Below, in pieces: positions 30,942-42,802 of a stretch of 64,000 bases of DNA (position 1 is its first letter; each line of letters opens with the position of its first letter). The notes beneath the pieces are model-generated. The model was not told the DNA's origin, did not search any database, and saw nothing but the letters and a program-made list of their open reading frames with translations. Location: NCBI RefSeq assembly GCF_004379255.2, contig NC_056043.1, forward strand, positions 1,550,001-1,614,000. Direction: 5' to 3'. The stretch is from Salvia splendens (taxonomy: Eukaryota > Streptophyta > Magnoliopsida > Lamiales > Lamiaceae). Made by a program: the position numbers and the translations under genes.

Positions 30942-31513
30942 GAGAATCAGTGGGACGGATGTCCCGGCGGACATCTCGACGGACTTCCCAAAAACACATC
31001 ATGCCACGTCATAAGGACCTCCCACTGCACTGCCACGTCATAAGGACATCCCACTGCACAATGATGGACATCCCGACGGACATCCACAATAATAAAAATT
31101 CACAAATTCACCAAATTAAACAATTTACAGAATTAAACAATTTACGAAATTAAAATTTTGACACGAATACCGAGAAAATGCAACCACTTTATTTTTAAAA
31201 AACATACATAATTTTTTTTTAAAAAATGCGTAGTTAAAAAAACAACCTCAAGCTTCGACAAATGCGACCCCCGTCTCACTCCTCGTCGTCCCCGTCGCTG
31301 GCCCCGGGCAGAGGTGTCATCCCAAAATCGCGCCTCATAGTGTTGATGGCATCCTTCAACATCATCTTGTATAAGAGATCAGTCGCTGCATGCCACTTGT
31401 CCATGGTGTCGAGCATGCTCTGCGTTAGCTGCATACGGGCGAGATGGTTGAGCTCGGGAGTGACTAGGGAGGGAGCTTCCGATTGGACCTCGTGGGACCC
31501 GCCGCGGATGCTC
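30942..31513 (-). mobile_element. Non-autonomous Harbinger element, same family as 20064-22003
   Basis: The right end GAGCATCCGCGGCGGG (reverse complement) and left end GAGAATCAGTGGG are flanked by TAA (30939-30941, 31514-31516). The first about 570 bp are the reverse complement of the 3' part of the 1940 bp element, including the C-terminal codons of its Myb-like gene on the minus strand (31262-31500). It is an internal-deletion derivative. Confidence 0.82.
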
Positions 31514-31516
31514 TAA

Positions 31517-32203
31517 AGAGTCAAGAAAGTAGTCTTTGAAACACTTACTTTAATTTAGTCTAAGAGCATCGGAACTTACTTTAATTTAGTCTAAGAGCAT
31601 CTCCAATGGCGGACGTCCTGTCGGACATCCGCGAAGGGCGACCGGGACGTCCGCCATTGAGGCGTGGGTCGGACGTCCGAGTTTAATTTTTTTTAAACTC
31701 TATATATACGGCTAGTTGAACTTCATTTCATTCGCAATTTCCCGTATTCCGTGTCAAAATTATAATTCCGTTACGTAATTAAATAATTGTGATTTTTTTT
31801 ATTGCGGGAAGTCCTAGTGGGAAGGGCGATGGGAAGGGCGGATTGTGTAGGGGAAGTCCTAGTGACGTGGCAGTGGGATGAGAAGTCCTAGTGACGTGGC
31901 AGGAGGTGTTTTTGAGAAGTCCTAGTGGATGTCCGAGTGAGACATCCGTGCATTGGAGATGCTCTAATTAATAGTTTTACACACAGACATAGAGTCTCGA
32001 CGTAAATCGCGAGCCTAACCTAGTGTTCAGACGCTGACCAAGCAATAGCTGCAACCCAGTCGAACTCAATAGGGCTCAGAATCCACCAAGGCGAGGGCGT
32101 GTGGCTGGATTCCCTGCAAAGGTTTGCGACTTCTTTTCTCACAATCGCAGCATTCTCCGTTGTCAAGTAGCCATACTGGAGAAACGCAGGATCCTCAGAA
32201 ATT
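31517..32203 (-). pseudogene. Duplicated 3' end of the ACX3 gene, invaded by a MITE
   Basis: Two blocks match the last exon and 3' flank of the acyl-CoA oxidase gene 4.5 kb to the right. Block 31517-31560 corresponds to about 36387-36420, and block about 31973-32203 to about 36464-36733. The copy has lost a 21 bp piece within the coding part (counterpart of 36588-36608) and a stretch of 3' flank, and its stop region is altered. The similarity ends at GATCCTCA (32203). A 370 bp Harbinger MITE lies between the blocks and another Harbinger derivative abuts the left side. It is a non-functional gene fragment. Confidence 0.85.
31595..31964. mobile_element. Harbinger MITE
   Basis: The ends GAGCATCTCCAATGGCGG and GAGCATCTCCAATGCACG (reverse complement of right) are flanked by TAA (31592-31594, 31965-31967). 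A block around 31695-31735 (TATATATACGGCTAGTTGAA) matches the leader of the Harbinger element at 20.2 kb, so they belong to one family. 370 bp, no coding capacity. Confidence 0.9.
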
Positions 32204-32578
32204 TAAATGCGTATTCTTTGATTTAGAAAATTATCCAAAACGAATTTGAATTGAGCGTATACTTATAATTTTATCAATAAATAAATAACAATATAAAAAT
32301 AATACTACTAGGATTAATTATTAATTATTTTGTTTGAAAATGAACGGGTTTAGGAGTTGGGGGTTTTAGCGCTTTGATGAGCGTCATTTTCGCGAAAGCT
32401 GAACCTAAGTAACCGTCGCTTGTGTCATCGGATCATCGCATCGCCAGAGCCCGCGCCGCCGATCTCATCGTCGGACCACCACAACCGCAGACTCACCGTG
32501 GTAACGATTTTATATTCCTTGATTCGGTGCTCTTTTGCAATGTGAATCTTGAATTAGTTAGAATGTATGTGGTGTTTT
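32204..32578. other. Region upstream of the DUF674 locus
   Basis: The right half (32370-32505) is GC-richer and ends CACCGTG|GTAACG, which resembles a 5'UTR exon with a splice donor. It could be a leader exon for the DUF674 transcript, but I cannot confirm it. Confidence 0.4.
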
Positions 32579-33550
32579 GACGGTTAAACCATTATATATG
32601 TCTTCTGTACTCTACATTGGCATTTCAAGTTATGACATGGAGGAGGGAACAAAAACAATCCATTCGCGATCTTAAAGAGATCTATTTCTGCACGGAGGGG
32701 ACAAAACAATCCCTTCTCAAACCTGAATTTGTGTATAAACCTGATATGTTGATGGCTTTCGAGACTGAACCGGATGGAATGAGTGATGACCTATCTGAAT
32801 ATCTGGTTAAGGAATGCACTTTAGATTGTCCGATCTTTATGATCACAGAGGATCTTAATGTATTCCCGCATTCAGTTTCATTGGATTATATGGTTACTAT
32901 TCTTGGAAAAGAAACAAAGAATGCCACTGTACAGGTTGTGAAAGTCACGGTGAGTGTTGTACAATTACAAGCTTCGTCATGGTTTTCAGTTGTATTAATA
33001 TGTTATTGTTGTTTGCAGATCATGGATCTTTTCGTTGCAAGTCTATCTTCCCAGACACCTTTGACGGATATCTTTTCCAAGAAAAAGGGGGAGAGTTCTA
33101 GCAAAAAAGAATTTAAGTTTGATACTTCAAAAGTGAAGGACATAGATAAAAAGTCGGTAGGTGGAGTACTAGAACTGAAGGTGATAATTCAAAAGTCGAC
33201 CCAAAACTTCTTGTATGCACGGGCTAAAAAAGAATTTGTGAATTTCTTGTTTAGTTTTGTTGCTATTCCGTTGGGAGTAGTGGATGTGGGGGGAAGGGCT
33301 CTCCATTAAAAGGAATTGCAAACTTGTGGAATAGTTTGACTGAGTCCGAGTACTCCACCCTGTTCAGCTGTAATGATATGAAAAAAAAGCTGATGGAAGC
33401 AACCTATGCTAACGGATATCTGACTAAAAATCATCTCCTACTCGAAAAAGATTTTTCTCGAGAATTGGTGAGCGATTCTGCTCATTTTCCCGATGGACCC
33501 GGAATCTTTCTCAAGGATAGACCCGGAATGTTCCTAATATTGGATGATTT
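32579..33550 (+). pseudogene. DUF674 protein, tandem copy 1
   Basis: This encodes most of a plant DUF674 unit, a family of unknown function. Visible segments are KPDMLMAFETEPDGMSDDL, ECTLDCPIFMITEDL, a 69 bp GT-AG intron at 32950-33018, SLSSQTPLTDIFSKKKGES and VLELKVIIQKSTQNFLYA, followed by FVNFLFSFVAIPLGVV, typical of the domain. Before the intron the codons for VNK present in copy 2 are missing (9 bp). After GVVDVGG the frame is shifted and stops at 33309. The remaining sequence (LWNSLTESEYSTLFSC, GPGIFLKDRPGMFLILDDL) continues in the next frame. It is nearly identical to copy 2, so the duplication is recent. Confidence 0.75.
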
Positions 33551-34592
33551 GACAGTTAAACCATTATATATGTCTTCTGTACTTTGCAATGGCATTTCAA
33601 GTTATGACATGGAGGAGGGAACAAAACAATCCCTTCGCGATCTTAAAGAGATCTATTTCTGCACGGAGGGAACAAAACAATCCCTTCTCAAACCTGAATT
33701 TGTGTATAAACCTGATATGTTGATGGCTTTCGAGACTGAGCCGGATGGAATGAGTGATGACCTATCTGAATATCTGGTTAAGGAATGCACTTTAGATTGT
33801 CCGATCTTTATGATCACAGAGGATCTTAATGTATTCCCGCATTCAGTTTCATTGGATTATATGGTTACTATTCTTGGAAAAGAAACAAAGAATGCCACCG
33901 TACAGGTTGTGAAAGTCACGGTGAATAAGGTGAGTGTTGTACAATTACAAGCTTCGTCATGGTTTTCAGTTGTATTAATCTGTTATTGTTGTTTGCAGAT
34001 CATGGATCTTTTCATTGCAAGTCTATCTTCCCAGACACATTTGACGGATATCTTTTCCAAGAAAAAGGGGGAGAGTTCTAGCAAAAAAGAATTTAAGTTT
34101 GATACTTCAAAAGTGAAGGTCATAGATAAAAAGTCGGTAGGTGGAGTACTGGAACTGAAGGTGATAATTCAAAAGTCGACCCAAAACTTCTTGTATGCAC
34201 GGGCTAAAAAAGAATTTGTGAATTTCTTGTTTAGTTTTGTTGCTATTCCGTTGGGAGTAGTGTATGTGGGGGGGGGCTCTCCATTAAAAGGAATTGCAAA
34301 CTTGTGGAATAGTTTGACTGAGTCCGAGTACTCCACCCTGTTCAGCTGTAATGATATGAAAAAAAAAGCTGATGGAAGCAACCTATGCTAACGGATATCT
34401 GACTAAAAATCATCTCCTACTCGAAAAAGGTTTTTCTCGAGAATTGGTGAGCGATTCTGCTCATTTTCCCGATGGACCCGGAATCTTTCTCAAGGATAGA
34501 CCCGGAATGTTCCTAATATTGGATGATTTGACGGTTAAACCATTATATATGTCTTCTGTACTCTGCAATGGCATTTCAAGTTATGACATGGA
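33551..34592 (+). pseudogene. DUF674 protein, tandem copy 2 plus partial third start
   Basis: The second unit (33551-34529) has the same order of segments as copy 1, and its intron is at 33930-33998. It keeps the frame through VGGGSPLKGIANLWNSL. It then shifts in an A9 run at 34359-34367, where copy 1 has A8. A third start (34530-34592) repeats the first ~60 bp of the unit and ends abruptly at GACATGGA, where a CCGG-rich sequence begins. A transcript across both copies would not encode one intact protein as the sequence stands. The function of DUF674 proteins is not established. Confidence 0.72.
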
Positions 34593-36526
34593 TGATCCGA
34601 CCGGCCGGTTCCACCGGTTCACGGCGGTTCAATGCAGTGGTGGTTTAAAGGGATGAACCGGACCGGACTACCTACCGGTTCGCGGTCCGACCGGTCGAAC
34701 TGGCCGGTTCGGTCCTGTTTTTAAAACATTGGTCTTATTAATGGTGCAACATAAATTAAACCTCTTGGATTAAAATACTTAATTGTATTAAATTGACAAA
34801 AGTCTAATTTAATTATTTATTGGTCAAAGTATTGAATTGACTAAGATTTTTCATAGCCCAAAGGAATTAAATTCCATGGCCCCAAATTTATCAAGGGAAG
34901 TGGCCCAAAAGAATTAATTTGATGGCCCGAACGAAATTAAAACCAAGCCTAAGTTCATCATTTTTTGTGGCCCAATTTTAAAAATATACTCCCATCCGTC
35001 GACTGCCTCTCTCTCTTCTCTTCTCCACAATCCATTCCTCCCCCAAAATTGAGGATCGGCGAAAGCCTAGCTCCATCGCCACAGCCATTTCCCGTCACCA
35101 TCGCCGACCACCACCGTGCCGGATTCCGTCTCTCCTCTCTCGCCTCGCCTTCAAATTTTCCAGCTTAGGTAGGAACCTTAGCTTGACGTGAAACCGGAAT
35201 CCCCCCCCCTTCGCCGCCAGTCGACCACCGCTCTGGGCGGCACCGACGCCTTGGCGGAAGCCACCGCCCATCGATCATCAGTGCCATGCACCCACTGTCC
35301 GCCGTCTCCTCTCGTCACTCCACGGCGACTTGCCGCCGCCAGCCTTGGTGTCGCCGTCGTCCAACCTCGGTAGATGGAAAAAGAGCATCGATCCCCCCCT
35401 CCGAGCTCCGGTTCCGATCGAGTGCCCAGCCACCCGTCGGCCAGTAGCTAAGCCCCCCCCCCCCTCTTTTTTTAGTCCTCGATGCACTCTTTCTTCTTCT
35501 CATCCTTCTCTCTCTGCGTTTCATTTTGCAGATTCAATGTTGCTTTTTAATTGTTTCAAAGTTTACTAGGGAAGTTATCATTTTATTGGACCAATTTTCC
35601 TCCAATGTTGCCATTTTTTAAATGATCAAAAGGATAAACATAATAGCTTTGCATTTTCCCGCCAAAAAGGATAAATTTGTCTTTTTAGTAAACTGACACT
35701 TTAGAATTTATGAAAAATATAGGGGACCAAAATTGGACTTTAGTCCTCGATTATAATTAAGTTATCAAATTGGTCAAACATTTTTACTGTTAATTTTAAC
35801 ATAAAATGGTTATTTTGGACTAAAACAATATGATTGGGACCAAAAGGTACCAAAACAATATGTTAGAGACCAAAAAGAATTTTAAAGCAAATGTAAGGGA
35901 CCAAAATTAAACTTTAGTCTATTCTAAAACTCAAAATGAAGTAGCAATTAGCTTTAATAATGCCCCAAAATTAATCATATTATTAGTTTTTGAGTAAAAT
36001 ATACTTAAATTTTGTAAGTAAAAATAAATAGTAAATAGCGAATATTCTTTATTTCTAAATTTAGTGTAAATAATAAAAGAAAAACAACTTTTGATGTGAC
36101 ATTACATTAAAATGATTTGATTTTAATGGTAGAGTGATTAATATTTAGGCCTCTGGTTTGAGCCCATCACAATACAATCTTTAAATTTCTCTGTGGTTGC
36201 CCATTCAAAGTAAAAAGAATAGGTTAAGCTAGAAGAAGAAAAAGTGAACAGATAAGATTTGATGAAACAATATAGGGCTAGAAATGTGTATGTATGCCAA
36301 TATTTTGGAACATCACTATTTAAATTTTAAAGGAGATCTAACCATTTTCTGACACAATATAGTTTTTATATTTTACAAATTGTGTTTAAAGAGTCGAGAT
36401 AAAAGTCTTTGAAACACTTCCTTTAAAGAGTCAAGATAATAGTCTCTTGAATATTTTTCCACACACAAACATGGAGTCTCGACTCGTGCAGTAAAGCTTC
36501 GTAGACGAGTAAATCGCGAGCCTAAC
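34593..36526. other. Intergenic region with CCGG-rich and CT-rich blocks
   Basis: A GC-rich block at 34594-34720 is full of CCGGTT/AACCGG motifs. A CT-rich, serine/proline-like block lies at 35000-35530 with C9 and C11 runs. These look like remnants of a repeat, but I found neither paired LTRs nor inverted ends. The right end is the ACX3 3' flank. Confidence 0.4.
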
Positions 36527-39500
36527 CTAGTCTTGAGACGCCGACCAAGCATTAGCTGCAACCCAGTCGAACGCGATAGGGCTCAGAAAAGCGTCAGGAA
36601 TGCCGAAAGAATCCACCAAGGCGAGTGCGTGTGGCCGGATTTCGCTGCAAAGGTTCGCAACTTCTTTCCTCACAATCGCAGCATTCCCCGTTGTTAAGTA
36701 GCCATACCGGAGAAACGCAGGATCCTCATCCAACGTGACCAGAACGTACATCGACCTCACTAGACTCAACACATTCTGCATTGTTTACGAACGCTTCAGG
36801 ATTCATGCAGATTGACACGAACATGAAGTTCTATAGTCGGGTTAATGTTAAACTTAGATGACGTACCTTCAAGGATGCGTCTGTCACGCTGTTCTCAGCT
36901 TCCACGAAAGTCTGCAAGATTGCAAGGTCGGTGAAGGCTCTGCCCAGATCTTCAGCGAGCTGATAACTCTGCAGAAGAAAGGTAAGTGCAACGGGTTAGA
37001 AATAGGATCAGAGCTCGAGATGATGCAATTCGTGTTAGCTGAATCAATCATTACCGCGTTAAATGCAGACTCTTTGCTTTCTCCCTGAGCTAGGTATTTA
37101 GAGACTTCTGCAGCAAAGCGGTTTAATAGGTCTCTTTCTCTCAAGCAGAAGATATCATTCTGTTATAGATGAAAAGTTAAACTCTGAAATGCTTCAAAAT
37201 AAAGGAAACAGCTCAACTACAATGAGATTACCAAAAAAGGAAAACGACTCAACTACGGTGGGACGAGGAAGTAATCTATTAAAAGCAAGATCTCTATACC
37301 TGAAACTGTGAGCTATGAACTGTGGAAGACGAAAGTTGAGAGGGAATTGTAGGGCTAGGTTTGTTCATGTGTTCGAGACCTAACTCTTTGAACGGTTTGT
37401 TTTTCCTTTTAGTTGCAATGTACTCTGCTAACAGTGCCTTGCTAACCTGCGCGAAGTGATATATACCTTTCCTCAGTTGTCTGAACTTCGTTGACAAGTT
37501 TCATCCGTACAAATCATAAACACTATCACTAACGAGTGAACTACGCATACCTGCTGCATTAGGACATTGTTGTCACCCTCGAAAGTAGATTGCACGTCAT
37601 ATTCAGCTTTCAGCTGACCAATACGGTTTTCTGTCTTCAACCCTTGCCCTCCACACGCCTCCCGACACTCCTGAAGAGTTCGCATGTTGTGCCACGTGAG
37701 CGCTGCCTTGAGGCCACTTGAAACTACATGGAGTGTTTTGATCAACTGAGGAGTCCTCCGAACATAGAGCAGTTTCAAGTAGTTGCCAGCAAAGCTCATG
37801 GCATATCTGCAGCACATGAAACACAGAGATTGTGTTGGAAACCATATATTGGTTCGGAAGAGGCAGTGTATGCAACACTTACGTTTTTGCCAGAAGAGGC
37901 AGAAGGCGGCGCTGATGACTAGGGTAGTCGAGCAAAAGAACTTCAGCACCATTCGGTGTAATTGAAAATGCTCTCCTTGTCAATGAATATCTTATGGCAA
38001 TAGCTAAACTCATCTGTTGAAAGAAATCCAAGTCATCAAATTACTGAAGAAATAGGTGCAAACTGGACAAAAAACGAACTCCTTATAGAAGTCACCTTTG
38101 CCATGTAAACGGCACTGACTGCTATTGTAACACGTCCGGATGTCAAAGGGGCCATGAATGCACCAAACCTCTGCATGTATTAATGAGCGTCAATATAGCA
38201 CTTTCGTTTCACGTGTTACTCAAAAAAAAATATCCAGATCGCCACAGCACACTACTAAAAGAAAAGTGAAACAATTACAAAGAAGAGGTTCGATGAGGAC
38301 ACCAATGGTCCTTTTAAAGAAGATCAAGATCACGCTCTCATTTAAACGTTCAAAGCAGTAAACATTAGCTTATGGTATTTAGACTTAAGCTGACATAAAA
38401 CGGACTTATCGACCCTAACCTGGTCAGCGTCCTTTATCGCGCTCAGATATTTTCCATCAGAAGAAACATCAGCAACTGAGTTCAATATATTCTCTCTGGG
38501 TATGCGAACGTTATCAAACCTGAAGATACAGAACACCAAGGTCTGAGACAAAAATAACTTGGGGACGAGAAAGGGAACATATATCCAACAAAATCAGAAG
38601 GGGCTTCTCTTACCATATTCGACCATTGTCAACACCATTCAAACCAATCTTATGTCCACAATCAGTGATCCTGATATTGGGACAGATATTGCCATCTGCA
38701 TCTCTAATCTGGGTGATAAACGCATGGACACCCTCATTCTTGTCCTCAATGTTGAGCTGCGAGAAGACCACTGTGTGCGTTGCGTGCTGTAAAATCATCC
38801 AACGAAGACCTTGTTAGGCATAAACAGAGGTATGTTAAAAAGTCTAAGTGATAGCTCGAATTAGTACGTTAGCAGCTCCACCGATCCAGTATTTCTGAGC
38901 TGATTCGCAGGGAGTGTTGATGATAAACTCTTCGGTTCTAGGATCATATGTGGTTATCGTCTCTATGCCTCGAACCTAAGCACATGGAATCCAAACGCCT
39001 CAAGATTTCAAGATTAACAATTCAAATCAATAAGCTGCAAATCAATATTCTACAGACATACATTACTTCCATGTCCCAACTCCGTCATTGCAAAGCATCC
39101 CTTCATCAAGTAAGTTTCTGTGGCGCGCAGCCACTTATCGTGGTGCCTTTTTGTACCGAAAAACTGGATAGCACCACCCCTGGACCAACAACACTTGCAT
39201 ATATCTCAAATAATTTTCTCTATTGAATGAACAGATCAATCACAGTAGAATAAAAGAGACATTTAATACACAAAATGAACCACAAAAACATTCCGACACA
39301 AGTTCACCATTGCAACACTAGTTCCCATTTTTTTCTTAAAAATAGCACTACCAATGTGTCAAGAACAATCAAATCCAGAAAATCTTGAAATTCATTCCCT
39401 TTTTCGTTTCCGGTTTATAAACCAAGGGTTAATCGCCAGTAAAATCACAACTATAAGACATTTTTTTCCAGAAAAATACGATATTGAGTTGTCTGCACCT

Positions 39501-40387
39501 ACGCACCTTTTTCACAACTGCCCAAAGACGATTTTTTCCAGACAAATACGATGCTAAGTTGGTGCACACATGTAAAACTTTGATGATGTAGATGAATAGT
39601 GGCACAAAGGTATATTGCCAAGGACTAAAACGACGCCGTTTTGAAGCTCATAAACTAAAAAAATAAATTAGGTCGGATAGAACAATTGAGAACTTTTGAA
39701 ATGACCTATTCTTCTTAATTCTACAAGCAATTAACCGATAAACTAAGATTACTTAATTTGGATTCACCATTTCACCCAATGCAACTTCAAACAAGCAGCT
39801 TAACTTTCCTATTTTTCCACCTAATCAGATCAAAACCAAAAGTCTCATAGATATATACTCATTCACCACAAATGCTAAACCTCATAAATTTCACCAAAAC
39901 CAAATCGGAAAAGCAAACAAACATACCACAGAAAGAAGTGAACACCAATTTTAATCGCGAGCGAGTGATCGAAGATCGTGATCACCTCCAGCAGAGCCAG
40001 CTTCCGCATCTCCGCCTCAGATCCCTTCCCCGTCATCCACCCCTCGAACACGCCGCGATCGAGCAGGTACTGAATCCTCTTCATCGTCATCTCCCGCTGC
40101 TGCTCCATCGACTGATTGTAATCGGGCGCCACGAAGACCTTCCCGCCCCTCAGCTTCGGGTTGAACAGCTTGCTCTGCACCATCAAATTGAACAGCCAGT
40201 CGCGCTCCCCCAAATTGTGGCTGTCCATCAATTTCCGCATCGAGCTCACATCGAACGACGCCGAGGCCTCCGGCGGCGCGTAGCTGAGGCACGGCGCGCG
40301 CGATACGGCGGCGCCGGAGGATGATTCGGCGGCGTGATTTTGAAGGTGTCTGGTTAGAATTTGGGTTCTGAAATTAGCTTTTTCCAT
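36527..40387 (-). CDS. ACX3: Peroxisomal acyl-CoA oxidase 3
   Basis: The enzyme catalyses the first, FAD-dependent step of peroxisomal beta-oxidation, preferring medium-chain acyl-CoAs in the known ACX3 proteins and releasing hydrogen peroxide. Twelve minus-strand exons: 39927-40387, 39062-39179, 38868-38975, 38614-38786, 38420-38519, 38096-38170, 37883-38013, 37551-37806, 37300-37446, 37055-37159, 36867-36968 and 36527-36775. All junctions are GT-AG and in register, giving 674 residues, the family length. The N-terminus carries a PTS2-type signal (RTQILTRHL, residues 7-15). Conserved blocks include [41 protein letters not shown] (flavin and substrate site), [29 protein letters not shown] (the glutamate region used as catalytic base) and [14 protein letters not shown]. 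There is no C-terminal SKL. The last exon is partly duplicated at 31.5-32.2 kb. Confidence 0.97.
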
Positions 40388-40440
40388 GGCGGTGATGATG
40401 ATTGTGATCGGATTGAATTGAAGATTTTGAAGCAAGGAGA

Positions 40441-40446
40441 TTTATA
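40441..40446 (-). promoter_or_regulatory. Possible TATA box of ACX3
   Basis: TATAAA on the minus strand lies 54 bp before the start codon. This would leave a very short leader, so it is only a candidate. Confidence 0.35.
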
Positions 40447-41769
40447 GTTTTATTAGTCGTTTTGTTTCTTAGTTCAATATTGAATATTCCAAATTGGTGG
40501 ATTTATGTAGTCTTCAAAATTTCTTGAAATGTGTAAAAATAATGCATCTAGTTAATTAGTTCTATTTTAAGGCCTTCAACAACCTAAACACAAATCATAC
40601 TTCCATATTATTCCACAGTTGTGTTTCATTTTAAAAATTAAAATAACTAACTTAAATTTACATTAGCTAAATAATTGTATAATTAAATATCGAAGTTTCA
40701 TCATTAAAACCGATTAAATATCCGGTCCCACATCTCGCAATGCAACCGAATTCGTGGCCCGATTGTACCTCATGCCCGATCTCTGTCTAGAGACGTATTT
40801 CCGGACTGATCCTGATATTGTTCGATCCTACATGTGGCCTGAATTACTATAGCCGTTATCATTTCTTTGAAAGTATTTTTGTATTTCTGTATTTTAGTTA
40901 TTAATTTCAAAAAATATTATCCTTGAGATAGTTATATCTTGGAATTTGGAAATTTACCTTGGCGATGATTTAGTGAAAATAAATTTACTTAATTATAAAT
41001 AAATAAACTATTTACAAATTTTTTAGCTAATTACACTATTTTGATTAAAAATATGGAGTATTATTTTTTTATAGAATTTTTTACATGGTTCACTTTTTGT
41101 TTGCTAACAACGTGAATCTTCGAAGTAGTATAATTTAAAATCCAACGGTATTGTACTATTGTTGAAAAGTAGTTATGATAGATTTTTATATAGGTTTTGG
41201 TCATTGAAAAAGATTAACTGGCTTCAAAATTTTAAAACTCTATATTTTTCATTTTTTTAGTTAAAACTTTAATTTATGCACGTATTGTCAAGCTTTCTAT
41301 TGTTCGACTCACATTAAGTATATAATTATAGAGAAATATAGAGATTAGAATTGTCTAAGCTAACGATAATGGTGTCTCCACATCGTGAGAATATAAAACA
41401 AGAAGCAGGTTTTGGGATTTGATTTAATTTCATTAAATTGAACATCCTTTAGCATGGCCTATCCTACTAATTTCAATTACTATTAATCTTCTTAAGAGTG
41501 TTTAATTTTTTGTTGCGTGGCGTAGAGGCAATAGTTATCTACAAATATAAAAAATGTGTATTTTTTTACTAGTCAAGGCTTTTAACTTTAAATTTTAGTA
41601 GTACTGTATTATTTTTAAGCATAACGTTGTAAGAAAAATTGGAGTATTAAAATTGTTTAGGGATGCGTGCTAGAACATACCGTTGAATGGAACATAAGAT
41701 CCTATTCTTATCCACTTCCATTTTGACATTTTAAATGAGCAAATTGCACCGACAAACTTTTACCTCTTC
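40447..41769. other. Intergenic, ACX3 upstream region
   Basis: AT-rich sequence with no gene recognised. It ends at the target site of the Tat element. Confidence 0.5.
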
Positions 41770-41774
41770 CTTGC

Positions 41775-42502
41775 TGATGATTTAGCGAATTTTTGATGGG
41801 AATAAATGCAAGTAATAAATGAAGATCGCAACACTGAAAATTACGTGGTTCGATTTACTGAGGTAAATCTACGTCCACGGGAAGAATAGAGGGCAAATTT
41901 GTATTGCTTGATCTAGCTTACAGATTACAATACTGATTTGCTATATGAGATTCAGGATCTAGAGAACTTAACCCTGGTCTATCTGATCTAAGTTCTATTT
42001 ATACATTCGAACTAAGATCGTGGTTTGCAGCCCTGGTAGAGGGGTTGATAACTGCTTAATACCACTAAATAGATCGTGGGTGTAATGGAGGTCGTGGAGA
42101 TCCTGCATGGGTCCACTATCTCCTTGTTCGGTCGAATACTGAGACCGAACTGCTGAACTTTGCCGATCAGCTTTTGCCGATCTGAGAGTTGAGCTCGATT
42201 GGTCGGCTTTTACCGAGCTATAGGCTGTGACCGAACTCTTTGGTTGTGCCGAACTGATACTCTTCCTTGGGTTACTATCTCCTTGTTCGGTCGAATACTG
42301 AGACCGAACAGCTGAACTTTGCCGATCAGCTTTTGCCGATCTGAGAGTTGAGCTCGATTGGTCGGCTTTTACCGAGCTATAGGCTGTGACCGAACTCTTT
42401 GGTTGTACCGAACTGATACTCTTCCTTGGGTTTTGGGCTGATGGGCCGTCACTGCTATTGGGCACGCAATTATTGTTTAGTTGTTTAGTTCGTATCCCAT
42501 CA
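41775..42502 (-). repeat. Tat element 3' LTR
   Basis: 728 bp. It contains a 159 bp tandem duplication (42115-42273 and 42274-42432) rich in CCGAAC and GCCGA motifs, which probably lies in the regulatory (U3) part. Confidence 0.93.
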
Positions 42503-42802
42503 CCACCCCCCCCGAAAAGCGAAGTGAATCACTTCGGCATTTTGGATGAGTGTAAGGGGGAGGCTGACGTCAGGGGACGTGCTCTGCACGTGTCTGCATT
42601 AAATGTGACAGCAAATCCGGCCAGAGAATCCAGAAAAAGTGGGATTTGAAACGGTGCGACGAATTTGAAAAATATTTCCTTTCTTCATCATTGGAACACT
42701 TTTGCGATTATTTCTTCTGCATTCTCTCTCTTTTTCGTAAAATTTTCTTCCGCTTCTTCAAGAATTTCTTCAGAGACTTTCGACCATCAAAGAGTAAGAA
42801 TC

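Noticed and set aside
34594..35570. Possible solo LTR (CCGG-rich start, CT-rich body)
   Set aside because: I found no TG...CA borders with a target duplication and no second copy.
39872..40324. 150-codon plus-strand frame over ACX3 exon 1
   Set aside because: Antisense to a confirmed exon; arginine/leucine-rich composition is a mirror artefact.
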